Assembly: GCA_964568625.1 (NCBI GenBank)
Contig: CAZMQG010000001.1
Span: 89,408-153,407 of the forward strand
Direction: 5' to 3'
DNA length: 64,000 nt
Origin: JBAZAX01 sp964568625
Lineage (GTDB): Bacteria; Babelota; Babeliae; Babelales; RVW-14
This document shows, in pieces, positions 38,101-45,716 of this stretch. Within the stretch, counting starts at the first letter, position 1, and each line of letters begins with the position of its first letter. The notes beneath the pieces are model-generated. The model had not been told where the DNA came from and made no database searches. It worked only from the letters and a program-made list of their open reading frames with translations. The position numbers and the translations under genes are program-made.

Positions 38101-41100
38101 AAATTTGGCAAACAAAAAGAAAATTTAGAAAAAATTGGGGCATACTTTAAAAACCAAGCATTTTTCGACTCATACAACGCCTCAGGCAATCTGGGCAAAG
38201 TATTTGCAACTCAGGTAATGGAAGAATTTATTACTCTTTTTGACACATCAATAAAACAACTTGAAAGCAGCCTAAAAGAATATCCTGATGAACAAACTCT
38301 TATTACTAATATCAAAACTTTAATTACACTGTTTTTAAGTTTTTTATCTGAGTGGATTAATAAGTTTCCGGGAGCAATAAATATCGATGGGGCTAATGCT
38401 TGGGGAGGCCAAACATATACTCAACAAAAATACGACACCGCACAAGCAACTTTGTCCGGTATTTCACCAAATTCCACTAACTATAATGACCAAATCAAAA
38501 TATCTCCAACATTTGATGTAGGAGCATCTGCAATCGGAGGATCTAAAGAGACGGTTGCCAATCTTACAACATTAGAGGATATATTTACATTTACCCATCA
38601 AAGTTTATTGAACATATTAGGTTTTTTAAATAAAAGCATAGATATATTTGGAGCTTGCCCCCAAATAATTTCAAGACTAAATACAGAACTAACATCTGAA
38701 ATAAAAACATTAACATCAACTGCTTATGTTGCGCCAAAAGACATAACATTAGCAGGATTATCGATTGAGGGTAAAAATTTAAAACTAAAATATAACTATC
38801 CTCTCCGTGGACACAGTATGACTATCAATATTAACTTTGAAATAAAAACGAAAATAACAACTATTGCCTGCGAAATTGCCGGTACTGGAGGTGGCGCAGG
38901 CGGAAATGAATTTGCAAGATTTTATAAAATAGGGGATTACATTGATGTTACAAGCAAAGCGTTAAATTTAAAATCAAATTATAGATTCGAAATTCAGGAT
39001 AAAAAAATAATATGGGAGTGGAAAATTGATTCTAAAACACCTGATATAAATATTTCAAAAATCAAAAATTTAATATTTGAAGCAGTTTGCATTTCATATG
39101 CCGTAAATAACTATCATAATGCAATGGCCTATGAAGCCAAGATATATCAAGAAACCTTTAATTTTATAGATAAAAACGCACTGACAACACAGATCATAAT
39201 TTTTTCAGAACAAAAGGAAAGATTGCACAGTGTTTTCGTAACAGCGCTTGAAAATCTTCCCCAAAATGCAACGTCCTGTAATAACTGGGCAAAGACAATT
39301 GAAATTTTAGGAAAACTTATTAATGAAAATAATCCATATAGAATAAACACCGAATGTTTCTTTTTTAAAAAATACCACGATCCTTACATGGGAGGGTTCC
39401 ATCATCAATTAAATTATTTGAATATAGAAAATACATTATATCATGAATTAACCTCAAAAAATTATTTATCCATATCCAACACAGAGATTCAAAACATTGA
39501 TTTAAAGAGAAATTACTTCAAATTCCGCGAGGCTAAAAAGATATTTAACTATCTGTGCCAAGTTTCACAATATTTTGACGAAAATTGTTGGAATAAATTT
39601 TTAGATTTAATTAAATCTAACACTGAGCTAGTACTTGGCTTAGAAGACTTAACCCTTGATGATATGGAGGGAGATGGCCCCGCAGCGGCTAATTTAGAAA
39701 ATACGGGCACTCAAGGCAGAACTCTAAAACTGCACAATTCCATATCAAAATTATTTAATAACGGATTTACAAGCAAGGTTGCAGGAGTTAAAGATAAGGC
39801 AAAAGCAACAGCAGAAACTTTAATATCAATGGGAATAACTGGTGGGCATCCAGAATGGACAACCGTAAAAGATCTAATTTTAAATCAATATACACCCAAA
39901 TTTGGAATATTTTCTTCTGCAGCGGTTCAGGCCACAATAATACAGTCAATTACAAAGACCCCAGAAGTATTTATTGCCCAAGCTAATGCAGAAGATTCAT
40001 TTAAATTAGTATATCCATCTAAAAAAGCTACATTAAAACCTTTTATAAGCTCATTAGGCGATTTTGCAATGAACCCGAATGATCAAATCTCCCAGGTAGC
40101 CTTCAAAATACTTACTTATTTAAAAGCCCAAGGAGAAGATATTTCAGCCTCATTTGCAAATATTTCGCAAAAAATAAAAACTGACCAGGTCACGCTTTTA
40201 CAACAACAAAAAATTACAAATTTAATAACTCTATTATATGATTTAGTTCCCAACCAAATGCAATTTTTGACAGAAGCAGAGGTAATCGCAAAAAAGGCAC
40301 TGAAATCATCAACTTTTACTACAAAAAATGAAGGAGTAAAATTAGCAAAATTCGTTTTATCCAAAAATCCAGCCGCCGCCTTTAATCCTGCAGATTTAAT
40401 CGATTTACAAGAAATAAAAAATTATATTGATCAATATACCTTCAATGATACGCCTGATAAAAAAGGGGAAAATGCTATCCAAAGCCTTAAATCAACCGGA
40501 ACAGCAAATAAGGCAACTGTCCAAGATCCAATGCTTATAGATACAATAAAAAATCAAATCCAAAAGGGCTACTATTTCGGGAATACCCAAAATCCAAATG
40601 TTTTAGATCTGTATGAATTGATTTCACAAAAAATCTATACTGACCATGAGTTAATCGAAACAGCAAAAACTGACTTAATGGGAATATTGAATAATACAAG
40701 CGTAGCCGATGGCGTTGTGCCAACTTATCCTGACCAACGTAATAAAATTGTAAATTTTGCAGAATATTTAATAAGAAATAACAATGTAGATAAAAGTGAC
40801 GTATGGGCCATTTTACAAGCTAGCGGAACAGACACAAAACGAAAATCATTAATTTGCATCCAGATTTTATTTAAAACTCATTACGACACAAAAGAATTTT
40901 TCGATTTAAGCATTCCTTTAATATTTACCCAAATTAATGCCAATGACGGTGCAAGCAATTACAGTAAAATTGCAAATGATTGTTATACGACACTTTACCA
41001 ATCTATTATTCAAAATAAATATTCACACCAGGATAAGGCTCTATTAAAAACAACTCTTCAATCTTTGGCATTAACACCCGGATCATACCCACAATCACAA

Positions 41101-41127
41101 AAAGAAGAGATTATTGGCTTATTATAA
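35158..41127 (+). CDS. Giant exported protein with PEP-synthase-like ATP-grasp and phosphohistidine regions
   Basis: 1989 residues with a signal peptide (RIILLFCIAFTLESNAM) and a leucine heptad (26-56). Residues about 160-520 match the PPDK/PEP-synthase N-terminal nucleotide-binding domain: GYAVPDFIGIS (162-172), LMVRSTGKEDTDQLANAGGNET (key R268, E273, D274), CGVMFTEEPEGG, MDVEFVL and VQARPI (511-516). Residues about 530-615 resemble the swivelling phosphohistidine domain: VTGEVIG, then ATSHEATQFR with H595 in the catalytic-histidine place. The PEP-binding barrel is absent; the remaining 1370 residues are helical and unrecognised, with acidic DLTLDDMEGDG near 1500. Neighbours include DUSP-type phosphatases. 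Activity, substrate and export are all unproven. Confidence 0.8.
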   Translation: MNKFLRIILLFCIAFTLESNAMQPKLITLKTNLGTLTTKLQILGQKLEALKNKLSDKIQPEYQKNLDIYALYGDNPGIINDSTTGQPRELKLDKDKNLRLVGLENTSYTGYGYKTANLRELQNIIKEMKIAKPTTSEEQQYITQTKKLNFLKLLKKQTLNIGYAVPDFIGISSENIKKYLLSKSLNISKQWKDLTSTIPASDQKASLQSKNLPTAFVTGINGIEKAVKNKFLGAAAISIVDLDKEFNTSGIKTFLSTAKAKNLKLMVRSTGKEDTDQLANAGGNETIGNVDPIDKNILMAMGQGPEDPINKGEFKLGVVSSYFGLKSFTQRIKAGDLSLYEEPPTPALIQVMIGETPDEITSCGVMFTEEPEGGISQKKEINSDTGQIKTTGITRIECSYGHNEGVVNSMVPVDVYYIDNKKEINSIIRIKDKRIIPTPKGFQITTNDKRLDGSLAADKDLPNQPALSKEEVKALKTLSNYLEFHYKKPMDVEFVLKKANPTDKKRTIYLVQARPIVHNDKKITPSYILKPEDFTEKVTGEVIGIAGGALRLVKSRNECVIAETLKEALEIYQKLDSSDNINCIFVKNMAPATSHEATQFRTEQKAVMCVPEVQIIEKWLQENKFILIDIQQELVTAWDGDPNLEEALKNDTRLHDGWINYPIPMKLTLDDLKDKKYNKKFSALSISEINANFKEFLNSDYFKNVATMAQDQAKKDFIKKKGAKRTVNLAMFRICFNSIKKDVEESAKLNLCKLCLGLSSLINQMLKQLKDDDFTYQSKLILNHLLIHAKQVSSVLKIQPSDANYFQRLYEVRFLESILFQTSSNDIFNNYSLENLTTNIYAKEKSIEKELRKTVPMTVVGEKFNQLVQYGKAAEFILTDDLKAKWNKLLTQLPNTDLKTDQKKFNVMFDNLAKNNLLTVWFLLSVEPVIKNKNITSKFEAHNIIDQLYSDYNTNKPFIDELKKQRDKFNELEISLWSSAHKFGKQKENLEKIGAYFKNQAFFDSYNASGNLGKVFATQVMEEFITLFDTSIKQLESSLKEYPDEQTLITNIKTLITLFLSFLSEWINKFPGAINIDGANAWGGQTYTQQKYDTAQATLSGISPNSTNYNDQIKISPTFDVGASAIGGSKETVANLTTLEDIFTFTHQSLLNILGFLNKSIDIFGACPQIISRLNTELTSEIKTLTSTAYVAPKDITLAGLSIEGKNLKLKYNYPLRGHSMTININFEIKTKITTIACEIAGTGGGAGGNEFARFYKIGDYIDVTSKALNLKSNYRFEIQDKKIIWEWKIDSKTPDINISKIKNLIFEAVCISYAVNNYHNAMAYEAKIYQETFNFIDKNALTTQIIIFSEQKERLHSVFVTALENLPQNATSCNNWAKTIEILGKLINENNPYRINTECFFFKKYHDPYMGGFHHQLNYLNIENTLYHELTSKNYLSISNTEIQNIDLKRNYFKFREAKKIFNYLCQVSQYFDENCWNKFLDLIKSNTELVLGLEDLTLDDMEGDGPAAANLENTGTQGRTLKLHNSISKLFNNGFTSKVAGVKDKAKATAETLISMGITGGHPEWTTVKDLILNQYTPKFGIFSSAAVQATIIQSITKTPEVFIAQANAEDSFKLVYPSKKATLKPFISSLGDFAMNPNDQISQVAFKILTYLKAQGEDISASFANISQKIKTDQVTLLQQQKITNLITLLYDLVPNQMQFLTEAEVIAKKALKSSTFTTKNEGVKLAKFVLSKNPAAAFNPADLIDLQEIKNYIDQYTFNDTPDKKGENAIQSLKSTGTANKATVQDPMLIDTIKNQIQKGYYFGNTQNPNVLDLYELISQKIYTDHELIETAKTDLMGILNNTSVADGVVPTYPDQRNKIVNFAEYLIRNNNVDKSDVWAILQASGTDTKRKSLICIQILFKTHYDTKEFFDLSIPLIFTQINANDGASNYSKIANDCYTTLYQSIIQNKYSHQDKALLKTTLQSLALTPGSYPQSQKEEIIGLL

Positions 41128-41277
41128 AAGCCATTATTATTGTGTAGAATATGTCGATAAAATAGTATTTTTACCGTATTTTGAGTATTTTTTGCCAATA
41201 TAAATTTCATTTCGTATAATTATATTGTCAAATAGTAGTATTTTTATACTTTTTTATCTAACTTGTTTGGAGGTTTT

Positions 41278-41832
41278 ATGAATATTTTTAAAAACAGATC
41301 TTTTTTTTCTAAGTCATTTTTATTTTTTCCAGCAATTTTAATTACAGCAATCAGTTGTCACGCAATGCCTGAACAACCATTAAATTTTGGCTGGCTTCTA
41401 GAAAACAAAATTTGCGGCATGGCAAGACCTAAAAAAACGGAACATTTAAGGTGGTTAGAAGAAAAGAACGTTGGACTTGTTGTTACATTGACCGGCGAAG
41501 GCAATTTGCCTAATGCCATTTTTGATGGTACAAAACTAGAAAGACTTTATATTCCGGTCGAAGACTTTCACATTCCAACATTTGAGCAAGCGGATTTATT
41601 TATCAACAAAGTCACAGAATTTCTTAAAACAGGTAAATCAATCGTTGTCCATTGTGCCGGCGGCAAGGGAAGAACTGGAACAATGCTGGCGTGCTGGTTA
41701 GCTATAAAAGAAAATATGAATCCGGACGAAGCTATCAAATTTGTTCGTATAAAAAGACCTGGCTCAGTAGAAACCAAAGAGCAAGAACAATTTGTAAGAG
41801 ATTATTTTGAATACTCAAAAAAGTCTAAGTAA
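41278..41832 (+). CDS. Exported DUSP23-like dual-specificity phosphatase
   Basis: 184 residues from the ATG at 41278, which has GGAGG four bases upstream; an in-frame TTG upstream lies before that site. A signal peptide (about 1-29) precedes a single atypical dual-specificity phosphatase domain with the P-loop HCAGGKGRTG (125-134: nucleophile C126, R132) and general acid D96 (EDFHIP). NFGWLL near the start and RPGSVET, QEQFV after the P-loop match vertebrate DUSP23/VHZ closely, as far as I recall, more than bacterial phosphatases. The two domains of the nearby gene at 44256-45575 are paralogs. Likely acts outside the cell; phosphoprotein, phosphoglycan or phosphoinositide substrates are all possible. 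Confidence 0.9.
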   Translation: MNIFKNRSFFSKSFLFFPAILITAISCHAMPEQPLNFGWLLENKICGMARPKKTEHLRWLEEKNVGLVVTLTGEGNLPNAIFDGTKLERLYIPVEDFHIPTFEQADLFINKVTEFLKTGKSIVVHCAGGKGRTGTMLACWLAIKENMNPDEAIKFVRIKRPGSVETKEQEQFVRDYFEYSKKSK

Positions 41833-41871
41833 AAAATTTGTATGCTAAATAACCAGCAGACAAAATAAATT

Positions 41872-41907
41872 CAAGCCACGAGTGTTAGATCTAACACTCG
41901 TGGCTTG
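41872..41907. terminator. Perfect 36-base palindrome between convergent genes
   Basis: Two 18-base arms, CAAGCCACGAGTGTTAGA and its exact complement, with no loop. It lies 39 bases after the phosphatase stop and 10 bases before the end of the convergent 758-residue gene, so probably a bidirectional terminator, though without clear T runs. Confidence 0.75.
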
Positions 41908-41917
41908 ACCGTTTTAA

Positions 41918-44194
41918 CTATTTTGAATCATCTTTAAATTTCTTGATAGCGATTGCATCATAATTTTGACCAGATAAGCTATCAATTTTTTGTAAAATAT
42001 CTTGCGATATTTTATCACTGAATGACTTATTTTTAACAGCCATGGCAAGATGTCCTCTCAAATAAGCACTAAGCGTAGACTTTAGGCCCATACTAGAATT
42101 TATAAATATTTTTTCTACAGATTCAAGTACTAAATCTGTATCTTCTATTGGACCTAAGATTACACATACACCTTTAAATAAGTTAAACCCATCTATTATG
42201 CAAGATTTAACTGAAGCAGTCTTATTTTTTATAAAATCAACATCAATCCATTCAGGAAGATCACTACCACTAGTAAGACGCATAACCATTCCAACCATTT
42301 TTCCTAAACACCCAACATGATCTAAATTAAATTGAACCATTGTCTCAAGCGTTGCCTTACTTGATAAAATGAATTTCAATATACCGTTAAAATGTTTTAA
42401 ATTGTCTGAATCCTTTAATAAGAGATCTTTTGGGAACTTATATAAAAATGGTATCAGATTCAAATTCTTACGCTGAATACTATCAGCTACAAATCCATCA
42501 AAAATTAATTTTACAAAATCACAGTCCTTCTTATTTCCAGCGATTTTGTTATAAATTTCTCGCAAGATAGAAACTGATGTTTTTTCATCAAATTTAATTT
42601 CTTTTTCTACAAGTACAATTGGAACTTTCGATGCAATTTCAGCCTCCTTACTCAATTTTTCTTGAAGCTCTTTCTTCGCATCCGCCTCTTTTTTTAGTCT
42701 TTCAGCTTCTTCATGTACCTTCTTTAGAACTTCTGCTGCAGCTTCCTGGGCTTTTTGATCTTTATCTTTTTGCGCTTTTTCTGCAGCTTCTTGGGCCTCT
42801 CTTATCGTTCTAGCCTGTTCTTCTGCAATTCTTTTTTCTTCCTCTTCCTTAGCCTTTTTAGCTGCCTCAGCCACCTCTTCTTCTTTTGCTTTCGCATCAG
42901 CCATTCTCTTTGCCAACTCCTTGTCTATTGCTTTTATACAACGTAATGCATGAATTAAAGTCAAAAGCTGACGTTTGACAGTTCGCCCTTCAAAAGTAAA
43001 GCCTTTGACAGCATCTGTGTATCCAGGCGTTTGGGCCCCTACAACTTCAACTTTTGGACTTTTACCCGCATTTTCGAGCATGTACAAATCGCAAGCTTCT
43101 GTAACCGCTTCAGTTTTTTCATCAAATCCATCCGCTATACTTGTTATTACTTTAATCAAATGGCTCAAACAAATAACCGCCAAATTTTTGTATTTTCTTG
43201 CACCTGAATAATGCTGTCCTGAATACCAAAGAATTGCACCCGTAGCCCACTTCAAAAAAGATGGTTCACTGTACTTATTTGACAAAAGCGCATATGCCAC
43301 AATCAAGCTTTGTGTACGCATAGTCAATAATGGCAACAAGCTTTTTAAAACTTCTGAATCTGTAACTTTGCCTTCAAGTATGGCCTCTGTTATATAATCG
43401 GCAGATGATTGTAAAAATTTTTTATTTTGCTCAACACCAACACCACTTACAATATTCCCGGCTTTAGCATTTACATACCCATCGTCAACCAAAGCCTTCA
43501 TACTTGCAATAATTGCACCAGCGTTTGACGAATCAATTGCATTAACTTTCATACCCATTGCATACTGTTCAGCAACAGCAATTTCCCCTCCCCAAATTTT
43601 TTCATAAGGGCTATAAATATTTATAAGCGTTTGTTCATAATCTTTACAAATATATTTAATCTGAAATAGTTGCTCATCAGAAAAACTACTTAATGATCCA
43701 AACAATTCCGCAAAATATTCTTTCTGTTTGGTAATAAGTTGTGCGTCTTTAGAAAATTCAGATAAATTACCCTTTAAATCCTGTTTTAGAAATTCAGTTT
43801 CTAAATTAATCAAATCATCTACTGGACCATCTTCCTTTTGAGTCTCATTCAACAAATAAAGATTATCATAAAATGCGTTTACAGCTCCTTGAAGCGTTGC
43901 TCGATCAATTACCCCTTGAACTAATCCATCTGGATTAATCCCACCACCAAGCTTACCTTCGCCCAATTGGAATTCTGCGCCTAAAGTTGGAGCACCGGTA
44001 ATATCTTTATCTTCAAGTCTATCCTTAAGTAACCCAAGCTTTGTAACCAAAAGTTCATTTTTGTTTTTTAATTCTTTTAATTTAACTGACAATTCGGTAA
44101 GAGAACTTTTCAAATCACCAGCCATACCCCATAAGTTTGAGGAAAAAACAAAAAATATAATAAATAATATTCGACGAACAATACGCCTTTTCAT
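41918..44194 (-). CDS. Exported coiled-coil protein
   Basis: 758 residues with a signal peptide (about 1-25, LFIIFFVFSSNLWGMA) and an AGGAG site upstream. An N-terminal leucine-heptad region (LTELSVKLKELKNK, then KLGLLKDRLEDK, about 28-67) resembles those in the giant protein at 35158 and the phosphatase at 44256. A long, Glu/Lys/Ala-rich coiled coil of about 90 residues (around 450-530, with EEEEKRIAEEQART) divides two helical domains. No known catalytic motif. Not recognised as any family. Its position between two DUSP23-like phosphatase genes suggests a shared locus. A scaffold or host-interaction role is inference. Confidence 0.65.
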   Translation of the reverse strand: MKRRIVRRILFIIFFVFSSNLWGMAGDLKSSLTELSVKLKELKNKNELLVTKLGLLKDRLEDKDITGAPTLGAEFQLGEGKLGGGINPDGLVQGVIDRATLQGAVNAFYDNLYLLNETQKEDGPVDDLINLETEFLKQDLKGNLSEFSKDAQLITKQKEYFAELFGSLSSFSDEQLFQIKYICKDYEQTLINIYSPYEKIWGGEIAVAEQYAMGMKVNAIDSSNAGAIIASMKALVDDGYVNAKAGNIVSGVGVEQNKKFLQSSADYITEAILEGKVTDSEVLKSLLPLLTMRTQSLIVAYALLSNKYSEPSFLKWATGAILWYSGQHYSGARKYKNLAVICLSHLIKVITSIADGFDEKTEAVTEACDLYMLENAGKSPKVEVVGAQTPGYTDAVKGFTFEGRTVKRQLLTLIHALRCIKAIDKELAKRMADAKAKEEEVAEAAKKAKEEEEKRIAEEQARTIREAQEAAEKAQKDKDQKAQEAAAEVLKKVHEEAERLKKEADAKKELQEKLSKEAEIASKVPIVLVEKEIKFDEKTSVSILREIYNKIAGNKKDCDFVKLIFDGFVADSIQRKNLNLIPFLYKFPKDLLLKDSDNLKHFNGILKFILSSKATLETMVQFNLDHVGCLGKMVGMVMRLTSGSDLPEWIDVDFIKNKTASVKSCIIDGFNLFKGVCVILGPIEDTDLVLESVEKIFINSSMGLKSTLSAYLRGHLAMAVKNKSFSDKISQDILQKIDSLSGQNYDAIAIKKFKDDSK

Positions 44195-44255
44195 ACTAGT
44201 CTCCTAAAAATATTTATATCAACCCATCAATTAAATTTCTTTTTTGTTTTTAAAT

Positions 44256-45575
44256 TTATTTAATCAAGAGCTTAGTTTTGAGAATTAACAACTTTTCCTG
44301 CAATATACTAAGCTTCCCTTGAAAAGAAACAAGCGATCCCTTTAAACTACTCAATTTCTCGCGCAGTCTATTTAGCTGTTGTTCCCGCTCAATCCCTTCA
44401 TAAAATTCTCCAATTTCTTCAGCTTCTTCAATTTGTTTTTTTGATTTTCTCCCCTTTGATAACTGTTTTGCCTCTTTTAATTTTTTGGCCAGAATATCAC
44501 CACTTGGAGCTTCGGCTAAATTCCCAGTTAGCTGCCTTATTTTTTTATCTACCTTTTTCAATTTTTTTAATTTTCTGTTAAGTAAAATATTATAATATCT
44601 CAAAACAAACTTTATTTGCTCATCTGTTTCTATCGACCCAGGCCTCTTTGCTCTAACAAGATTAATAGCATCGACAGCCTTCATATTTTTATTTGCTAGC
44701 AACCAACATGCAAGAATTGTCCCCGTTCTCCCCTTCCCTCCCCAGCAATGCACAACCGTTGCTTTACCGTTGGATTTCAAAATTTTTTTAGATTTTTCTA
44801 TAAATTTATCAACCTGATCTATTGTAGGCACACCAAAATCATGAATTGGAAGGAATAGCCGTTCGATATCAACACTTTTAAATATTTCAGGATCAGGGCC
44901 TTCTCCTGGCTCAGTAAGCGTCACAACCAGTCCCACATTAAGATCATGTAACGCCTTGATTTGTTCATTAGTTTTTGGCATAGCCATACCGGCAATTACC
45001 CCATCTACAACCCAAGAAAAATTATTTCTCTTTAAAATTAAATATCTATAATATTCTTTAACAAAAATTTCCTGATCAATAGACGCTATTGATCCCAGAC
45101 TTTTATTACGTACCAATTTTATAGCTATATCTGGGCTCATATCTGTATTTGCCAACAACCAACATGCAAGCATTGTTCCCGTTCGCCCCTTGCCTAACCG
45201 ACAATGAACAACTGTTGCTTTCCCAGTCTTATCCCAAACTTCTTTAGATTTTTCTATAAATTTATTAACCTGATCCACAGTCGGAATTCTCCCATCAGGT
45301 ATAGGGAAAATGAAACGTTCAATATCAACGTTCTTGAAGATTTCAGGAACAGGGCCTTCTTTTGGCTCAGTAAGGGTCACAACAAGACCAACATTAAGAT
45401 CATGTAACGCCTTGATTTGTTCATTAGTTTTTGGCATAGCCATACCGGCAATTCCCCCATCTACAATCCAAAAAAATTTATTTTTCTTTAACGTATTCGG
45501 AATCGTTTTCGCACAATGCAAAGCTTGAAAAAATAAGACACTTGCAATAATTATTCTTTTAAATAAAATACGCAT
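44256..45575 (-). CDS. Exported tandem DUSP23-like phosphatase (two catalytic domains)
   Basis: 439 residues with a signal peptide (about 4-22) and an AGGAG site. Two phosphatase domains in tandem: domain 1 about 34-180 with HCRLGKGRTG (C125, R131) and general acid D94; domain 2 about 186-330 with HCWGGKGRTG (C277, R283) and D246. Both keep all catalytic residues. At DNA level, 63 bases are identical between the copies (44935-44997 and 45391-45453), so the duplication is recent or gene-converted. A basic linker leads to a C-terminal leucine-heptad helix (402-436) of the type seen in the neighbouring exported proteins. Likely forms a dimer or hetero-coiled-coil. Substrate unknown. Confidence 0.9.
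   Translation of the reverse strand: MRILFKRIIIASVLFFQALHCAKTIPNTLKKNKFFWIVDGGIAGMAMPKTNEQIKALHDLNVGLVVTLTEPKEGPVPEIFKNVDIERFIFPIPDGRIPTVDQVNKFIEKSKEVWDKTGKATVVHCRLGKGRTGTMLACWLLANTDMSPDIAIKLVRNKSLGSIASIDQEIFVKEYYRYLILKRNNFSWVVDGVIAGMAMPKTNEQIKALHDLNVGLVVTLTEPGEGPDPEIFKSVDIERLFLPIHDFGVPTIDQVDKFIEKSKKILKSNGKATVVHCWGGKGRTGTILACWLLANKNMKAVDAINLVRAKRPGSIETDEQIKFVLRYYNILLNRKLKKLKKVDKKIRQLTGNLAEAPSGDILAKKLKEAKQLSKGRKSKKQIEEAEEIGEFYEGIEREQQLNRLREKLSSLKGSLVSFQGKLSILQEKLLILKTKLLIK
44935..45453 (-). repeat. Internal direct repeat from domain duplication
   Basis: The two 63-base identical blocks 44935-44997 and 45391-45453 lie 456 bases apart (152 codons), matching one phosphatase domain. Flanking sequence is similar but diverged, so either a recent tandem duplication or gene conversion. 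Confidence 0.85.
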
Positions 45576-45658
45576 GGAAAAACACTCCTACAATAACCAT
45601 TTAATAACTTTTTAAGTTTTACACAAAATCTAATTAACTTTGCAATTAAATTGAAAAG

Positions 45659-45681
45659 GCGTAGGAAAAAATCCTACGCCC
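45659..45681 (-). terminator. Rho-independent terminator after clpB
   Basis: GGCGTAGGA and TCCTACGCC pair around a five-base loop; reading on the minus strand the stem is followed by CCTTTTCAATTT, a weak T run. It lies 36 bases after the clpB stop. Confidence 0.8.
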
Positions 45682-45716
45682 AAACCATTATTAAGTTATT
45701 TTTATATAAATAAATC

